From: Ruminococcus sp.
Lineage (GTDB): Bacteria; Bacillota; Clostridia; Oscillospirales; Ruminococcaceae
NCBI GenBank assembly: GCA_021202895.1
Contig: JAJQCE010000024.1
Location: 157,036 to 221,035, forward strand
Direction: 5' to 3'
DNA: 64,000 bases
A program made the translations under genes and the position numbers. This document shows, one piece after another, positions 51,739 to 60,880 of the stretch. Numbering within the stretch: the stretch's first letter is position 1; each line of letters starts with the position of its first letter. The notes below the pieces were generated by a model that was not told where the DNA came from, did no database searches, and worked only from the letters and a program-made list of their open reading frames with translations.

Positions 51739-52077
51739 TTATTTGCTTTCGTCCCCATCATGAACGGTAAGATTTTTAGCAATCGCCCATTTCATGATTC
51801 TGATTTTGCTTCTGTCGTTTCCAGTTTCAATCAAAACGGTGTCGTCCTTGATAGAGAAAACTATTCCGACAATTCCGCCGTTGGTTACAATTTCATCGCC
51901 AACCTCCAAGGCGTCGCGCATCTCCTTTTCCTTCTTCTCCTGCTTCCTCTGAGGTCTGATTATCAGGAAATAAAAGAAAACAATAATAAGCACAAGCATG
52001 ATGAGTGAAGACCACATACTTGCAGTTGAGGTTGTTGTGTCTGATGAACTGCTTGACAACAATATAAGCTCGTACAT
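51739..52077 (-). CDS. yajC: Preprotein translocase subunit YajC
   Basis: A small membrane protein associated with the SecDF accessory complex. The 112-aa protein has a Ser/Thr-rich N-terminus, one transmembrane helix (SLIMLVLIIVFFYFLIIRP), and the signature RPQRKQEKKEKEMRDALEVGDEIVTNGG. secD and secF, usual companions in Clostridia, are not adjacent here. Confidence 0.94.
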   Translation of the reverse strand: MYELILLSSSSSDTTTSTASMWSSLIMLVLIIVFFYFLIIRPQRKQEKKEKEMRDALEVGDEIVTNGGIVGIVFSIKDDTVLIETGNDRSKIRIMKWAIAKNLTVHDGDESK

Positions 52078-52217
52078 AATTTAATAATCCTCCAATTTTA
52101 ATCAAACGATAAATCACTAATGAATTACTTTTATTATTATACCACGCTGACAAGGATTTTGCAATACTATTAACAGATTGTTTTCATATTTTCAGGTGAC
52201 TTTTTGAAAATAAAGTC

Positions 52218-52256
52218 AAAAAAACGAGGCAGTCCGCCGCTTTTTACAGACTGCCT
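52218..52256 (-). terminator. Intrinsic terminator of nfnAB
   Basis: AGGCAGTC and GACTGCCT (52227-52234, 52249-52256) pair and are followed on the minus strand by CGTTTTTTT, eight bases after the nfnB stop. The gap 52078-52217 otherwise holds only yajC upstream DNA. Confidence 0.85.
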
Positions 52257-52263
52257 GAAAAAT

Positions 52264-53658
52264 TTATTTTTGTCTGATATACTCGTCAATCGACTGCGCC
52301 GCTTTTTTGCCTGCACCCATTGCAAGAATAACCGTTGCTGCTCCTGTAACAGCGTCTCCGCCTGCATAAACGCCCTCCTTAGTCATCTGATTTGTCTGCT
52401 CATTTACAATCAAACAGCCGTGAGAATTCGCCTCAACTCCAGGCGTTGTGCTTCTGATGAGCGGATTCGGCGAGGTGCCTATAGACATTATAACGGTATC
52501 GACATCAATCACAAACTCCGAGCCCTCAACCGGCACAGGTCTGCGTCTGCCGCTTGCGTCAGGCTCTCCAAGCTCCATTTTTATACACTCAATTCCATTT
52601 ACATGACCATTTTCATCGCTCAAAATTTTTGTTGGGTTGTTGAGCAGCTTAAACTCAATTCCCTCCTCAATCGCATGGTGAACTTCTTCCTTTCTTGCGG
52701 GAAGCTCGTCCATTGAGCGGCGGTATACTATGTACACCTTTTCAGCGCCTAAACGCATAGCGGATCTTGCAGCATCCATTGCCACGTTTCCTCCGCCGAC
52801 TACGGCTACTGACTTTGATTTCATAATAGGTGTCGCATAGTCGTCAAGGTAGGCTTTCATAAGGTTGATTCTCGTCAGATACTCGTTTGCGGAATAAACA
52901 CCGACAAGTGCTTCGCCTTCAATTCCCATAAATCTAGGGAGTCCTGCGCCAGAGCCTACAAAAACAGCCTCATAGCCGTCCTCCATAAGCTCGTCAATAG
53001 AAAGAACCTTTCCGATAACCATATTTGTCATTATCTCAACGCCCAAATCCTTAAGGCTGTCAATTTCCTTTTGAACTATAGCCTTTGGCAGACGAAATTC
53101 AGGTATTCCGTACATCAAAACACCGCCTGCGGTATGGAAAGCCTCGAAAATTGTAACCTGATAGCCTAGCTTTGCAAGATCTCCTGCACAGGTAAGGCTT
53201 GACGGTCCTGCTCCTACTACGGCAACCCTGTGACCGTTTGACTGCGGCTTTTCAACCCTTTCACATTCGCTCTCGTGTGCCATTGCATAGTCTGCGCAAA
53301 AACGTTCAAGTCTGCCTATAGCTACAGGCTCTCCCTTGATTCCTCTTACGCACTTGCCCTCGCACTGATTTTCCTGTGGGCAAACTCTGCCGCTGATTGC
53401 AGGCAGACTGTTGGTCGATTTAATGATATTGTACGCTTCAATAAACTCTCCTGCCGCCACCTTAGCGATAAATTCAGGAATACGAACGCTTACAGGACAT
53501 CCGCTTACGCAAGGCATTTTCTTACAATTAAGGCATCTCTGAGCCTCAAGCTTAGCCTCTTCCTCAGTATAGCCCAAGCAGACCTCTTTGAAATTTCTTG
53601 CTCTGATCTCAGGCTTCTGCTCTGAAATTTTTGTTTTCGTCATCTGCATATTAGGCAT
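52264..53658 (-). CDS. nfnB: NfnB / glutamate-synthase-small-subunit-like NADPH oxidoreductase
   Basis: The large subunit of NADH-dependent reduced ferredoxin:NADP oxidoreductase, an electron-bifurcating transhydrogenase. The 464-aa protein has N-terminal Fe-S cysteines (CLNCKKMPCVSGCPVSV, then CPQENQCEGKCVRG), the FAD motif VAVVGAGPSSLTCAGDLAKLG and the NADPH motif SVAVVGGGNVAMDAARSAMRLG. It is GltD-like, but the partner is an NfnA-type flavoprotein, not the large glutamate synthase subunit, which favours NfnAB. ATG 53658 has GGAGGTG six bases upstream and overlaps the nfnA end by 8 bases. Confidence 0.9.
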   Translation of the reverse strand: MPNMQMTKTKISEQKPEIRARNFKEVCLGYTEEEAKLEAQRCLNCKKMPCVSGCPVSVRIPEFIAKVAAGEFIEAYNIIKSTNSLPAISGRVCPQENQCEGKCVRGIKGEPVAIGRLERFCADYAMAHESECERVEKPQSNGHRVAVVGAGPSSLTCAGDLAKLGYQVTIFEAFHTAGGVLMYGIPEFRLPKAIVQKEIDSLKDLGVEIMTNMVIGKVLSIDELMEDGYEAVFVGSGAGLPRFMGIEGEALVGVYSANEYLTRINLMKAYLDDYATPIMKSKSVAVVGGGNVAMDAARSAMRLGAEKVYIVYRRSMDELPARKEEVHHAIEEGIEFKLLNNPTKILSDENGHVNGIECIKMELGEPDASGRRRPVPVEGSEFVIDVDTVIMSIGTSPNPLIRSTTPGVEANSHGCLIVNEQTNQMTKEGVYAGGDAVTGAATVILAMGAGKKAAQSIDEYIRQK

Positions 53659-54487
53659 TGCGAACACCTCCAGTTAGTCTGCAAACATGAGCCTTTTCCT
53701 GCTCCCTGTAGGTTGAATTTCTTCTCATAAGCTCGTCAAAATCAACTTTGTGACCGTCAAAATCTGGTCCGTCCACGCAGGCATACTTAATTTTGCCGTC
53801 AACGGTAACTCTGCATCCGCCGCACATTCCCGTTCCGTCAACCATTATAGGATTAAGCGAAACCAGCGTCTTTATGCCGTAAGGCTCGGTTGTCTTACAA
53901 ACAAACTTCATCATCGGCACAGGTCCTATAGCTATAACCTCGTCAAACTCCGCTCCGCTTTCAATAAGCTCCTTTAGCTTGTCCGTTACAAACCCATGAA
54001 AGCCTGCACTGCCATCGTCAGTACAGAGATGAAAATCTGTGCTGACGTCCTTCATTTCCTGCTCTAAAAATACAATATCCTTATTTCTAAAGCCCGCTAT
54101 AAGGTCAACGCTAACTCCCATATTAAAAAGCGCCTTTGCCTGCGGATAAGCAATAGCGCAGCCTACTCCGCCGCCGACTACGGCTACTCTCTTTACATCG
54201 CCGTATTCTGTAGCAACACCAAGCGGTCCTGCAATATCAAGAATATACTCTCCCTCGTCAAGCGAAGCAAGCTCCATTGTAGAGCCGCCGACAGCCTGAA
54301 AAATAATCGTAATACTTCCCTTTTTCCTGTCGTAATCGGCAATAGTAAGCGGCACACGCTCGCCGTACTCATTTACTCTGAATATAATAAACTGACCTGC
54401 AAGTGCCTTTTTAGCGACATACGGAGCGTCGATCTCCATATATACTATAGATTCATTCAGCTGCTTTTTCTTTAGTATTTTATACAA
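53651..54487 (-). CDS. nfnA: NfnA, ferredoxin-NADP reductase-like FAD/[2Fe-2S] subunit
   Basis: A 278-aa flavoprotein of the dihydroorotate dehydrogenase electron-transfer-subunit family. It has the FAD motif RVPLTIADYDRKKGSITII, the NAD motif VAVVGGGVGCAIAYPQAKAL and the C-terminal [2Fe-2S] cysteines in GTGMCGGCRVTVDGKIKYACVDGPDFD. It binds NADH and works with NfnB to couple ferredoxin, NADH and NADPH. TTG 54487 is the likely start, with GGGAGG eight bases upstream; ATG at 54574 lacks such a site. The gap 54488-54683 shows TTGACA near 54562-54567 without a convincing -10. Confidence 0.9.
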   Translation of the reverse strand: MYKILKKKQLNESIVYMEIDAPYVAKKALAGQFIIFRVNEYGERVPLTIADYDRKKGSITIIFQAVGGSTMELASLDEGEYILDIAGPLGVATEYGDVKRVAVVGGGVGCAIAYPQAKALFNMGVSVDLIAGFRNKDIVFLEQEMKDVSTDFHLCTDDGSAGFHGFVTDKLKELIESGAEFDEVIAIGPVPMMKFVCKTTEPYGIKTLVSLNPIMVDGTGMCGGCRVTVDGKIKYACVDGPDFDGHKVDFDELMRRNSTYREQEKAHVCRLTGGVRNA

Positions 54488-54683
54488 AATTTTTACCTCC
54501 CAACAAGTGTGAAATCCGCTTAAAGCGTTTTTACACTCATACATAAAATGCGCAGTTTTCATGTCAATAATCAAAATCCCTGCACTCTAAATAACTATTA
54601 TACTACATTTCTGCATATTTTTCAAGTATGTTTTCTTAATTTTCCGCAGTTTATCAAAATTTTTTCATATGATTTATTTTTAC

Positions 54684-55949
54684 TTAATAGATTCTTTCGG
54701 ATAGTTCTAGCTTAACTGCCTCTCTTTCCTGCGCAAGCCTTTGCTCATCGCTAATCAGCCACGCAACGCTGTAAAGTGAAATTCCATCACAGCCGCTCTC
54801 AAATGCGTCGCTTATCTGTTCGGCGATTATTCCAGTGTTTTCTATATATTCATTCTCCTGCTCCAGCTTGTACACTGCAAGCGCACATACAAGCTTCACA
54901 TTCTCATTTGTCACTAGCTCTCTCCATTCCTCAAGAGTTTGTAAAAAAGGGCAGACTTGATTTTCATAGCCAAAATAAATTTGCGGTGCAATGTAATCAA
55001 GATACCCATCTTCACTGCACCAAATCCTAACGTCTGCATACGAAACCGAATAATTGTTGTCAATGTTTCCGCTCGGCGAAACACCGAAAAGCAAGCTCTC
55101 ATTTTCCGCCTTAAGCGCAGAATACATCTCGCTTACAAGCAACGAGCAATTTTCAAGTCTCCATTCTTCCAGCGATAAATTTCCGCCGCTTTCCGCATAA
55201 GAGCTTTCATCAAAGCTTTCAAGCGTAGTCGGATAAAAATAATCGTCAATTACCACTCCGTCTATCTCGTAATTTTGCGCTATTTCCCTTACCCCATCAC
55301 AGATAAGCTCTCTTACCTCGCTTTTACATGGGTTAAGCCAAAAATGCCCATCAATTAAAGAAATATATTCATCATAACTGTCCGAATTTTTGTACCATTT
55401 ATAAATGAGCGTATCACTTGAAGCTTCAATATATTCCTCGCTTTCACATCTTAATGGATTTATCCATGCATGAAATGAAAGCGAAAGCTCGTGAGCGCAG
55501 TCTGTCATAATTTCCAGCGGATCATAGCAAGGCTCACCGTTTTTTGTCGGAAGATATTTTGACAGCGCATAATACTCAGATTCAAAAAGCGAATCCGAGA
55601 ACGCTCTTACGTGAACATACACAGTATTACAGCCTGTTTCGCTAAGCTGTTCAAACATATTTAAAACGCTTTGCCTAAACTCCTCCTCATCGTCTGAAAG
55701 CATATCCGCAAGCTCAATGTAGGAAATCCATGCTGAGATTTGATTTTCATAATTTAGCGGAGTATACAGATCTGAAGCCTCGTTATTTCCCTTAGCTTCA
55801 TAAGTGTCAGACAGTTCTTTTTCGTTTGTCAGCTCCTGCGGAATCGGACTTGCGCTTTGAAGCGTCAAAGCTTCTCTGTCAGCACAGCCAGACGCCATCA
55901 AAGCCGCCGCAATCAGTACAAAGCATCTGAATTTAAAATGAATTTTCAT
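54684..55949 (-). CDS. GHL10-family (DUF187) glycosyl-hydrolase-like lipoprotein
   Basis: A 421-aa lipoprotein (lipobox LMASGCAD, cysteine at about residue 22). After an acidic spacer it contains a barrel domain with AWISYIELADML, VYVHVRAFSDSLFESEYYAL, FHAWINPLR, the conserved YEIDGVVIDDYFYPTTLESFD and DYIAPQIYFGYEN. This is the GHL10 (YngK-like) pattern. Substrates of the family are poorly known, with peptidoglycan or exopolysaccharide suspected. It is monocistronic, downstream of the gat terminator. No sigma-A promoter is obvious; CATACTAT (minus strand, about 55978-55985) is a possible sporulation-sigma -10 but is speculative. Confidence 0.85.
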   Translation of the reverse strand: MKIHFKFRCFVLIAAALMASGCADREALTLQSASPIPQELTNEKELSDTYEAKGNNEASDLYTPLNYENQISAWISYIELADMLSDDEEEFRQSVLNMFEQLSETGCNTVYVHVRAFSDSLFESEYYALSKYLPTKNGEPCYDPLEIMTDCAHELSLSFHAWINPLRCESEEYIEASSDTLIYKWYKNSDSYDEYISLIDGHFWLNPCKSEVRELICDGVREIAQNYEIDGVVIDDYFYPTTLESFDESSYAESGGNLSLEEWRLENCSLLVSEMYSALKAENESLLFGVSPSGNIDNNYSVSYADVRIWCSEDGYLDYIAPQIYFGYENQVCPFLQTLEEWRELVTNENVKLVCALAVYKLEQENEYIENTGIIAEQISDAFESGCDGISLYSVAWLISDEQRLAQEREAVKLELSERIY

Positions 55950-56034
55950 AAAATGATTCGTCCTTTCTTTTTAAAAGCTTTTCATAGTATGTCTTTTAGT
56001 CATTTTATGAAGCTGCAAAAAAAATTAGTACATA

Positions 56035-56063
56035 AAAAACGGCGAAGCTTTTTTCGCTCCGCC
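56035..56063 (-). terminator. Intrinsic terminator of the gatCAB-aspS operon
   Basis: GGCGGAGC and GCTTCGCC pair (minus strand) around GAAAAAA and are followed by GTTTTTTA, nine bases after the fusion gene's stop. Confidence 0.85.
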
Positions 56064-56071
56064 GCAAATTT

Positions 56072-58939
56072 TTACGGTGTAAGTCTGTTAATATCTCTGG
56101 GAAACATTGAGGTTTCTCTGATATTTGATGCTCCGATAAGCTTCATCAAAAGTCGCTCAAGACCGATTCCTAAGCCTCCGTGAGGCGGCAAACCATACTT
56201 GTGAGCTTCAAGATAGCTTTCAAAATCTATAGGATCAAGCCCCTGCGCTATGAGCTTCTCCACCTGCTCGTCATAGTCGTGTATTCTCTGACCGCCCGAA
56301 GTTATTTCCAGTCCTCTGAAAAGCAAATCAAATTTATACGCTTCCTTTGGATTTTCTCTGCTGTTCATAGCGTAGAAAGGCGGCTTTGAGGATGGGAAGT
56401 GAGTTACAAAAATAAACTCGCTGTCAAACCTTTCCTTTGCAAATTCACAAAGCTTAACCTCGTCCTCCGGGTCTAAATCAAACTTTGTACCTGTGTTTTC
56501 TTCACCCCTCAAAAGCTTAACCGCATCAATAAATTTTATAGATGGAATGTCTTGTATCTGAGGAATCTTTGCACCTAAAAGCTCAATTTCATAAGCGTAA
56601 TTTTCCTTTACATAGCTCATGATAAATTTAAGCATCGCCGTTTCCATTGCCATAACGTCATACATGCTGTCAATATATCCCATTTCAAAATCAAGTCCGA
56701 TATACTCGTTAATGTGACGCGAGGTTGCGTGCTTTTCGGCACGGTAAACGGGTGCAATTTCATAAACTCTGTTGAAAACTCCCACACAGGTTTGCTTGTA
56801 GAACTGCGGCGACTGATTTAAAAACGCATTTTTCCTGAAATAATCCAGACGGAAAATATTCGCTCCGCCCTCTGCGCCCTGCGCTACAATTTTTGGAGTG
56901 TGAATCTCGGTAAAGTCATTTTGCTTCATAAAGATGTGCATACCATGCACAATACCCTCCTGAAGCTTAAATATCGCACGCTCATATGGGTTTCTAAGCG
57001 CAGCCGCACGGTTATCAAGCTTTGTATCAAGTGAACAATTAAGCCTGCCCTGCGCTATTTTAAGCGGGATTTCCTCCTTTGGAACGCTGATAAGCTGAAT
57101 ATTTGAAAGCTGTATCTCAATGCCGTTAGCGTCCTTTTCGTTTTCCTTTACTATTCCCTTTGCCCATACAAAGAAGCCCTCTCTGAGTCCCTGAATACTG
57201 TCTGCGCAATCATTCTCACTGTATACAGCCTGAATAGTAGCCTGTGCGGTTCTAAGCACGATAAACGTAACTCCCGACATCCTTCTGATACGGTGAACAC
57301 AAGCCTTAAGCTCAATTGGTGAGCCAACGTTTTTCTTTGCATCGTCAAGTGAAAATTCCTTAACAAGGCTGTTAGTTGAAACCATCAGAATATCGTCCTG
57401 CCGCTTCGGTGAATAAGGGCTGTTATTTTCATATTTAGTCAGCTTTGAAATGTCTGCTTCTTCCTTAACAGACTGCTCATCGTCCGCATCCTCGCTTTCA
57501 GCCGCCGCCTGAGAAAGCTTCTGCTCTAAAATCTGCTTTATAATTTTAGGCGTAGCAAATCCTTTTAAAGCCTTTGTACATTGTCCCATAATAAAGCCGA
57601 AAACCTTTTTCTCTCCGCTTGCGTACTGCTTAACCTGCGCCGAATTTTGAGCAAGAATTTTGTCAATCTCCTCACTTACCTTTTCAGTATCAACGCTAAT
57701 AATAAAACCAGATTTTTCAGCTATAGTCTGCGGATCTTCTCCGCTCTGAACCATCTGACGGAAAACCGCCTTTGCATCGTTTTTTGAAATTTTCTCCTCA
57801 TCCGAAAGCTTCACCAAAGAAGCAAGCTGAACAGGAGTAAAGCTAAGCGAATTTATATCTATCTCTCCGAGATTTATTCTGCGCATAAATTCAGTGAGGA
57901 TAAATGAAGCGACCGATTTAGGGCTGTTATATTCCTTAAGAGCATCATCATAAAAATCTGAAATGATTTTTGTATTGATAATATTCTGCGCATCAACCTT
58001 TGAAAGTCCATACTGCTCGGTATATCTTTCAAACCTCTTTGCTGGCATTTCGGGAAGCTTAGCTTTAATCTCCTCAAGCTGCTCATCTGTCAGATTAACC
58101 TCTAAAATATCAGGCTCTGGAAAATAGCGATAGTCGTGAGCGTTTTCCTTTGTACGCATTCCCTTTGTGGAATCGCGGTTCGCATCATAACGGCGCGTTT
58201 CCTGAACAACCTTTTTGCCTGCCTCCAAAAGCAAAGCCTGTCTGCGCTCCTCATACTTAACTGCACGTCCCACGGACTTTATTGAATTGATATTCTTAAT
58301 TTCCGCACGAGTACCAAACTCTGTTGCGTCAGGCTTCATAATTGAAATATTAACATCGCATCTCAAAGAGCCCTGTTCCATCTTACAGTCGCACACTCCT
58401 GCATACTGAAGCTGAAGCGAAACCTGCTCGACAAATGCCATAGCCTCCTCTGCCGAACGCATATCAGGTTCTGTTACAATTTCAATAAGCGGAATACCGC
58501 AGCGGTTATAGTCTGCAAGCGAAACGCCGTTGTAATCGTCATGCACAAGCTTTCCTGCGTCCTCCTCAACGTGAATATGATTGATTCTGATATTTTTCTT
58601 CTGCCCGTTTACCTCAATTGGAACATATCCTGCTCCTACAAGCGGATAATAAAGCTGTGAAATCTGATAAGCCTTCGGCAGGTCAGGATAGAAATAATTC
58701 TTTCTGTCGAATGCTGAAAACTTATTTATCTTGCAGTTGAGCGCATAGCCTGCCTTGACTGCATATTCAACCGCCGTCTGATTTATAACTGGCAACGTTC
58801 CAGGAAGTCCCATACATACAGGGCAGCAGCGTGAGTTTCTGTTGCCTCCGAACTCAGCTGAGCAGGTGCAGAACACCTTTGATTTTGTCAGAAGCTCCGC
58901 ATGGATTTCAAGGCCTATTACGGTAGTATATTTTTCCAT
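56072..58939 (-). CDS. Fusion of GatB amidotransferase subunit and archaeal-type aspartyl-tRNA synthetase
   Basis: A single 955-aa frame. Residues 1-475 are complete GatB: VIGLEIHAELLTKSKVFC with the zinc cysteines at 24, 26, 39 and 42, the EEDAGKLVHD and YNRCGIPLIEIVTEPD blocks, and the C-terminal tail domain ending GQCTKALKGFATPKII. After an acidic linker (476-505), residues ~510-955 form a full archaeal-type AspRS: OB anticodon-binding domain, class II motif 1 around FTEIHTPKI (676-684), motif 2 YEIAPVYRAEKHATSRH (726-742), and motif 3 HGGLGIGLERLLMK ending FPRDINRLTP. Archaeal-type AspRS2 is usually non-discriminating and charges tRNA-Asn with Asp; GatCAB then amidates it. The fusion thus places both steps in one chain. 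There is no frameshift or internal ribosome site evident at the junction. Confidence 0.95.
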   Translation of the reverse strand: MEKYTTVIGLEIHAELLTKSKVFCTCSAEFGGNRNSRCCPVCMGLPGTLPVINQTAVEYAVKAGYALNCKINKFSAFDRKNYFYPDLPKAYQISQLYYPLVGAGYVPIEVNGQKKNIRINHIHVEEDAGKLVHDDYNGVSLADYNRCGIPLIEIVTEPDMRSAEEAMAFVEQVSLQLQYAGVCDCKMEQGSLRCDVNISIMKPDATEFGTRAEIKNINSIKSVGRAVKYEERRQALLLEAGKKVVQETRRYDANRDSTKGMRTKENAHDYRYFPEPDILEVNLTDEQLEEIKAKLPEMPAKRFERYTEQYGLSKVDAQNIINTKIISDFYDDALKEYNSPKSVASFILTEFMRRINLGEIDINSLSFTPVQLASLVKLSDEEKISKNDAKAVFRQMVQSGEDPQTIAEKSGFIISVDTEKVSEEIDKILAQNSAQVKQYASGEKKVFGFIMGQCTKALKGFATPKIIKQILEQKLSQAAAESEDADDEQSVKEEADISKLTKYENNSPYSPKRQDDILMVSTNSLVKEFSLDDAKKNVGSPIELKACVHRIRRMSGVTFIVLRTAQATIQAVYSENDCADSIQGLREGFFVWAKGIVKENEKDANGIEIQLSNIQLISVPKEEIPLKIAQGRLNCSLDTKLDNRAAALRNPYERAIFKLQEGIVHGMHIFMKQNDFTEIHTPKIVAQGAEGGANIFRLDYFRKNAFLNQSPQFYKQTCVGVFNRVYEIAPVYRAEKHATSRHINEYIGLDFEMGYIDSMYDVMAMETAMLKFIMSYVKENYAYEIELLGAKIPQIQDIPSIKFIDAVKLLRGEENTGTKFDLDPEDEVKLCEFAKERFDSEFIFVTHFPSSKPPFYAMNSRENPKEAYKFDLLFRGLEITSGGQRIHDYDEQVEKLIAQGLDPIDFESYLEAHKYGLPPHGGLGIGLERLLMKLIGASNIRETSMFPRDINRLTP

Positions 58940-58954
58940 TTGTCTTACCTCCCT

Positions 58955-60406
58955 TTAAAGCTTTGGCTGTGTTTTTACAAACGTTTTTTCAAAAGCGTCC
59001 GCAAGCTGAATAATTGTCTGCTCGTCAAAACGTTTGCCTATAATGCTCATTCCAATAGGCATACCGTTTGGATTATATCCGCACGGAGTTGAAATTGCAG
59101 GAAGTTCCGCTATATTTACCGTTACTGTGCAAAAGTCCGCCTGATACATCTTTACAGGGTCTGAAACCTGCTCGTCAGGGCGATACGCAACGGCAGGAGT
59201 TGTAGGCGCTAAAATTGCGTCACAGCGTTCAAACACTTCGCTGTACTCCTCTCTGATTACCTGCCTTAAAGCCATAGCCTTACCGTAATATGCGTCATAA
59301 TACCCGCTTGAAAGCGCATAATTTCCAAGAAGAATACGACGCTTAACCTCATCTCCAAAGCCCTCCGAACGAGAAAGCTTGATAAGCTCCTCATAGCTTT
59401 GCGCCTTATCGTGTCTGTATCCGTATTTAATTCCGTCGTAGCGCGACAAATTCGATGCCGCTTCTGCTGACGAGATAAGATAATAAGATGGTATTGCATA
59501 TTTTAATGACGGCATAGAACACTCAATAAGCTGTGCTCCCATCTGCTTATAGGTTTCAGCCGCTGCCAGAACCGACTGCTTTATTTCATCATCTATGCCC
59601 TGAGCGTAAAACTCTGACGGAAGCGCAATTTTCATTCCGTCAAGCGGCTTGCCGATTTTAGCTGTGAAATCAGGTACGCTCTCATGTGTGCTTGAACCGT
59701 CATGAATATCAAATCCACAAATTTGATTAAGCAAAACCGCACAATCCTCCGCACTGTCCGCAATAGGTCCAATCTGATCAAACGACGACGCAAAGGCTAC
59801 AAGTCCATAGCGTGAAACTCTGCTGTAGGTAGGCTTCATTCCTGTAACTCCGCAAAAAGCTGACGGCTGACGGATTGAACCTCCTGTATCAGAGCCCAAA
59901 GCCGCAGCGCAAAGTCCTGCCGAAACCGCTGCCGCCGAACCGCCTGACGAGCCGCCCGGAACACATTCTAAATTGTACGGATTACAGGTTTTTGCAAACG
60001 CTGAGGTCTGTGTCGAACCGCCCATTGCAAATTCGTCCATGCTCGTCTTGCCAAGCATAACTATATTCTGCGCATTAAGCTTGTCCATAACTGTGGCATT
60101 ATATGGCGGAACAAAATCCTCCAGCATTTTTGACGCACAGGTTGTGCGCACTCCCTCTGTGCAGATGTTGTCCTTAATAGCAAGTGGAATACCAGTCAGC
60201 AGCTTAGCTTCGCCCTTGTCGATAACCTCCTGCGCCTCATCAGCCTGCGAAAACGCAAGCTCTTCTGTTACGGTGATAAATGCTTTAAGCTTATCATCAT
60301 GAGCTTTAATGCTCTTTATATACTCCTCTGTAAGCTCTCTAGCTGAAATCTGCTTTTGATCCAAAGCAGTACGCATTTGAGCCAGACCTTTTGGAAAATC
60401 ACTCAA
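58955..60406 (-). CDS. gatA: Glutamyl/aspartyl-tRNA amidotransferase subunit A
   Basis: The amidase that releases ammonia from glutamine for the GatB active site. The 483-aa protein has the amidase-signature Ser-cisSer-Lys triad: Lys in LAIKDNICTEG, and the serines in GGSSGGSAAAVSAGLCAAALGSDTGGSIRQPSAFCG. It is flanked by gatC (20 bases) and gatB-aspS (15 bases), so all three subunits are made from one mRNA. Confidence 0.97.
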   Translation of the reverse strand: MSDFPKGLAQMRTALDQKQISARELTEEYIKSIKAHDDKLKAFITVTEELAFSQADEAQEVIDKGEAKLLTGIPLAIKDNICTEGVRTTCASKMLEDFVPPYNATVMDKLNAQNIVMLGKTSMDEFAMGGSTQTSAFAKTCNPYNLECVPGGSSGGSAAAVSAGLCAAALGSDTGGSIRQPSAFCGVTGMKPTYSRVSRYGLVAFASSFDQIGPIADSAEDCAVLLNQICGFDIHDGSSTHESVPDFTAKIGKPLDGMKIALPSEFYAQGIDDEIKQSVLAAAETYKQMGAQLIECSMPSLKYAIPSYYLISSAEAASNLSRYDGIKYGYRHDKAQSYEELIKLSRSEGFGDEVKRRILLGNYALSSGYYDAYYGKAMALRQVIREEYSEVFERCDAILAPTTPAVAYRPDEQVSDPVKMYQADFCTVTVNIAELPAISTPCGYNPNGMPIGMSIIGKRFDEQTIIQLADAFEKTFVKTQPKL

Positions 60407-60426
60407 TTTATATTCTCCTCTCCATT

Positions 60427-60705
60427 TTATTCTACTACCTTTGGCACGACAAAGCTGTCAGCTGAATTAAGCGCATTTGAGAGCACCTTTTCAGTCGACA
60501 TTGATGGCTTTGATTCATCGTGACGCAGGTCGTTAAAGTTCACATTATGGTTATCCTTGAGCGCATCATATTCAACGTCAAACTCCTTGATTGTATCCAT
60601 AAGATTGATGATGTCGGTCATGTCGTCCGCCATTTTTTCAAGTGCCTGGTCGCTGAATTCAAGCTTGCCAAGCTCTGCCAGATACTTTACCATCTCCAAA
60701 TCCAT
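60427..60705 (-). CDS. gatC: Glutamyl/aspartyl-tRNA amidotransferase subunit C
   Basis: The small linker subunit that wraps around GatA and GatB. The 92-aa protein shows the usual MVKYLAELGKLEFSD start, the DIINLMDTIKEFDVE helix, and the C-terminal LRHDESKPSMSTEKVLSNA segment with the family's conserved DE. ATG 60705 has AAGGGAAG eight bases upstream. It is the first gene of the operon. Confidence 0.95.
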   Translation of the reverse strand: MDLEMVKYLAELGKLEFSDQALEKMADDMTDIINLMDTIKEFDVEYDALKDNHNVNFNDLRHDESKPSMSTEKVLSNALNSADSFVVPKVVE

Positions 60706-60743
60706 TTTTTGCACTTCCCTTTCAAAAAAGATTTCATATCCTT

Positions 60744-60772
60744 ATTATACACCATTTTTTCCTTTCAGTCAA
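60744..60772 (-). promoter_or_regulatory. Sigma-A promoter for gatC-gatA-gatB/aspS
   Basis: On the minus strand TTGACT (60767-60772) and TATAAT (60744-60749) are 17 bases apart, about 40 bases before gatC. No T-box sequence is present in this short leader. Confidence 0.88.
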
Positions 60773-60830
60773 GCCCTTATCTTGGCTTGTGTGGATTTCA
60801 CATGAGTAAATTAAATGTGAACAAAGCGAA

Positions 60831-60856
60831 AGCCCCGAATCTGTGGACTCGGGGCT
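60831..60856 (-). terminator. Terminator-like hairpin after the leucine-rich-repeat surface protein
   Basis: AGCCCCGA and TCGGGGCT pair perfectly around a 10-base loop. The T tract on the minus strand is broken (TTTCGCTTTG), so termination may be partial and could run into gatC. Confidence 0.7.
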
Positions 60857-60880
60857 TCACCTATTTTAGCTTTTTAAAGC

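Noticed and set aside
51042..51770. 242-aa plus-strand frame across the yajC-TIGR04086 interval
   Set aside because: It runs antisense through a decayed glycosyltransferase, a terminator and two real genes, and lacks a ribosome site.
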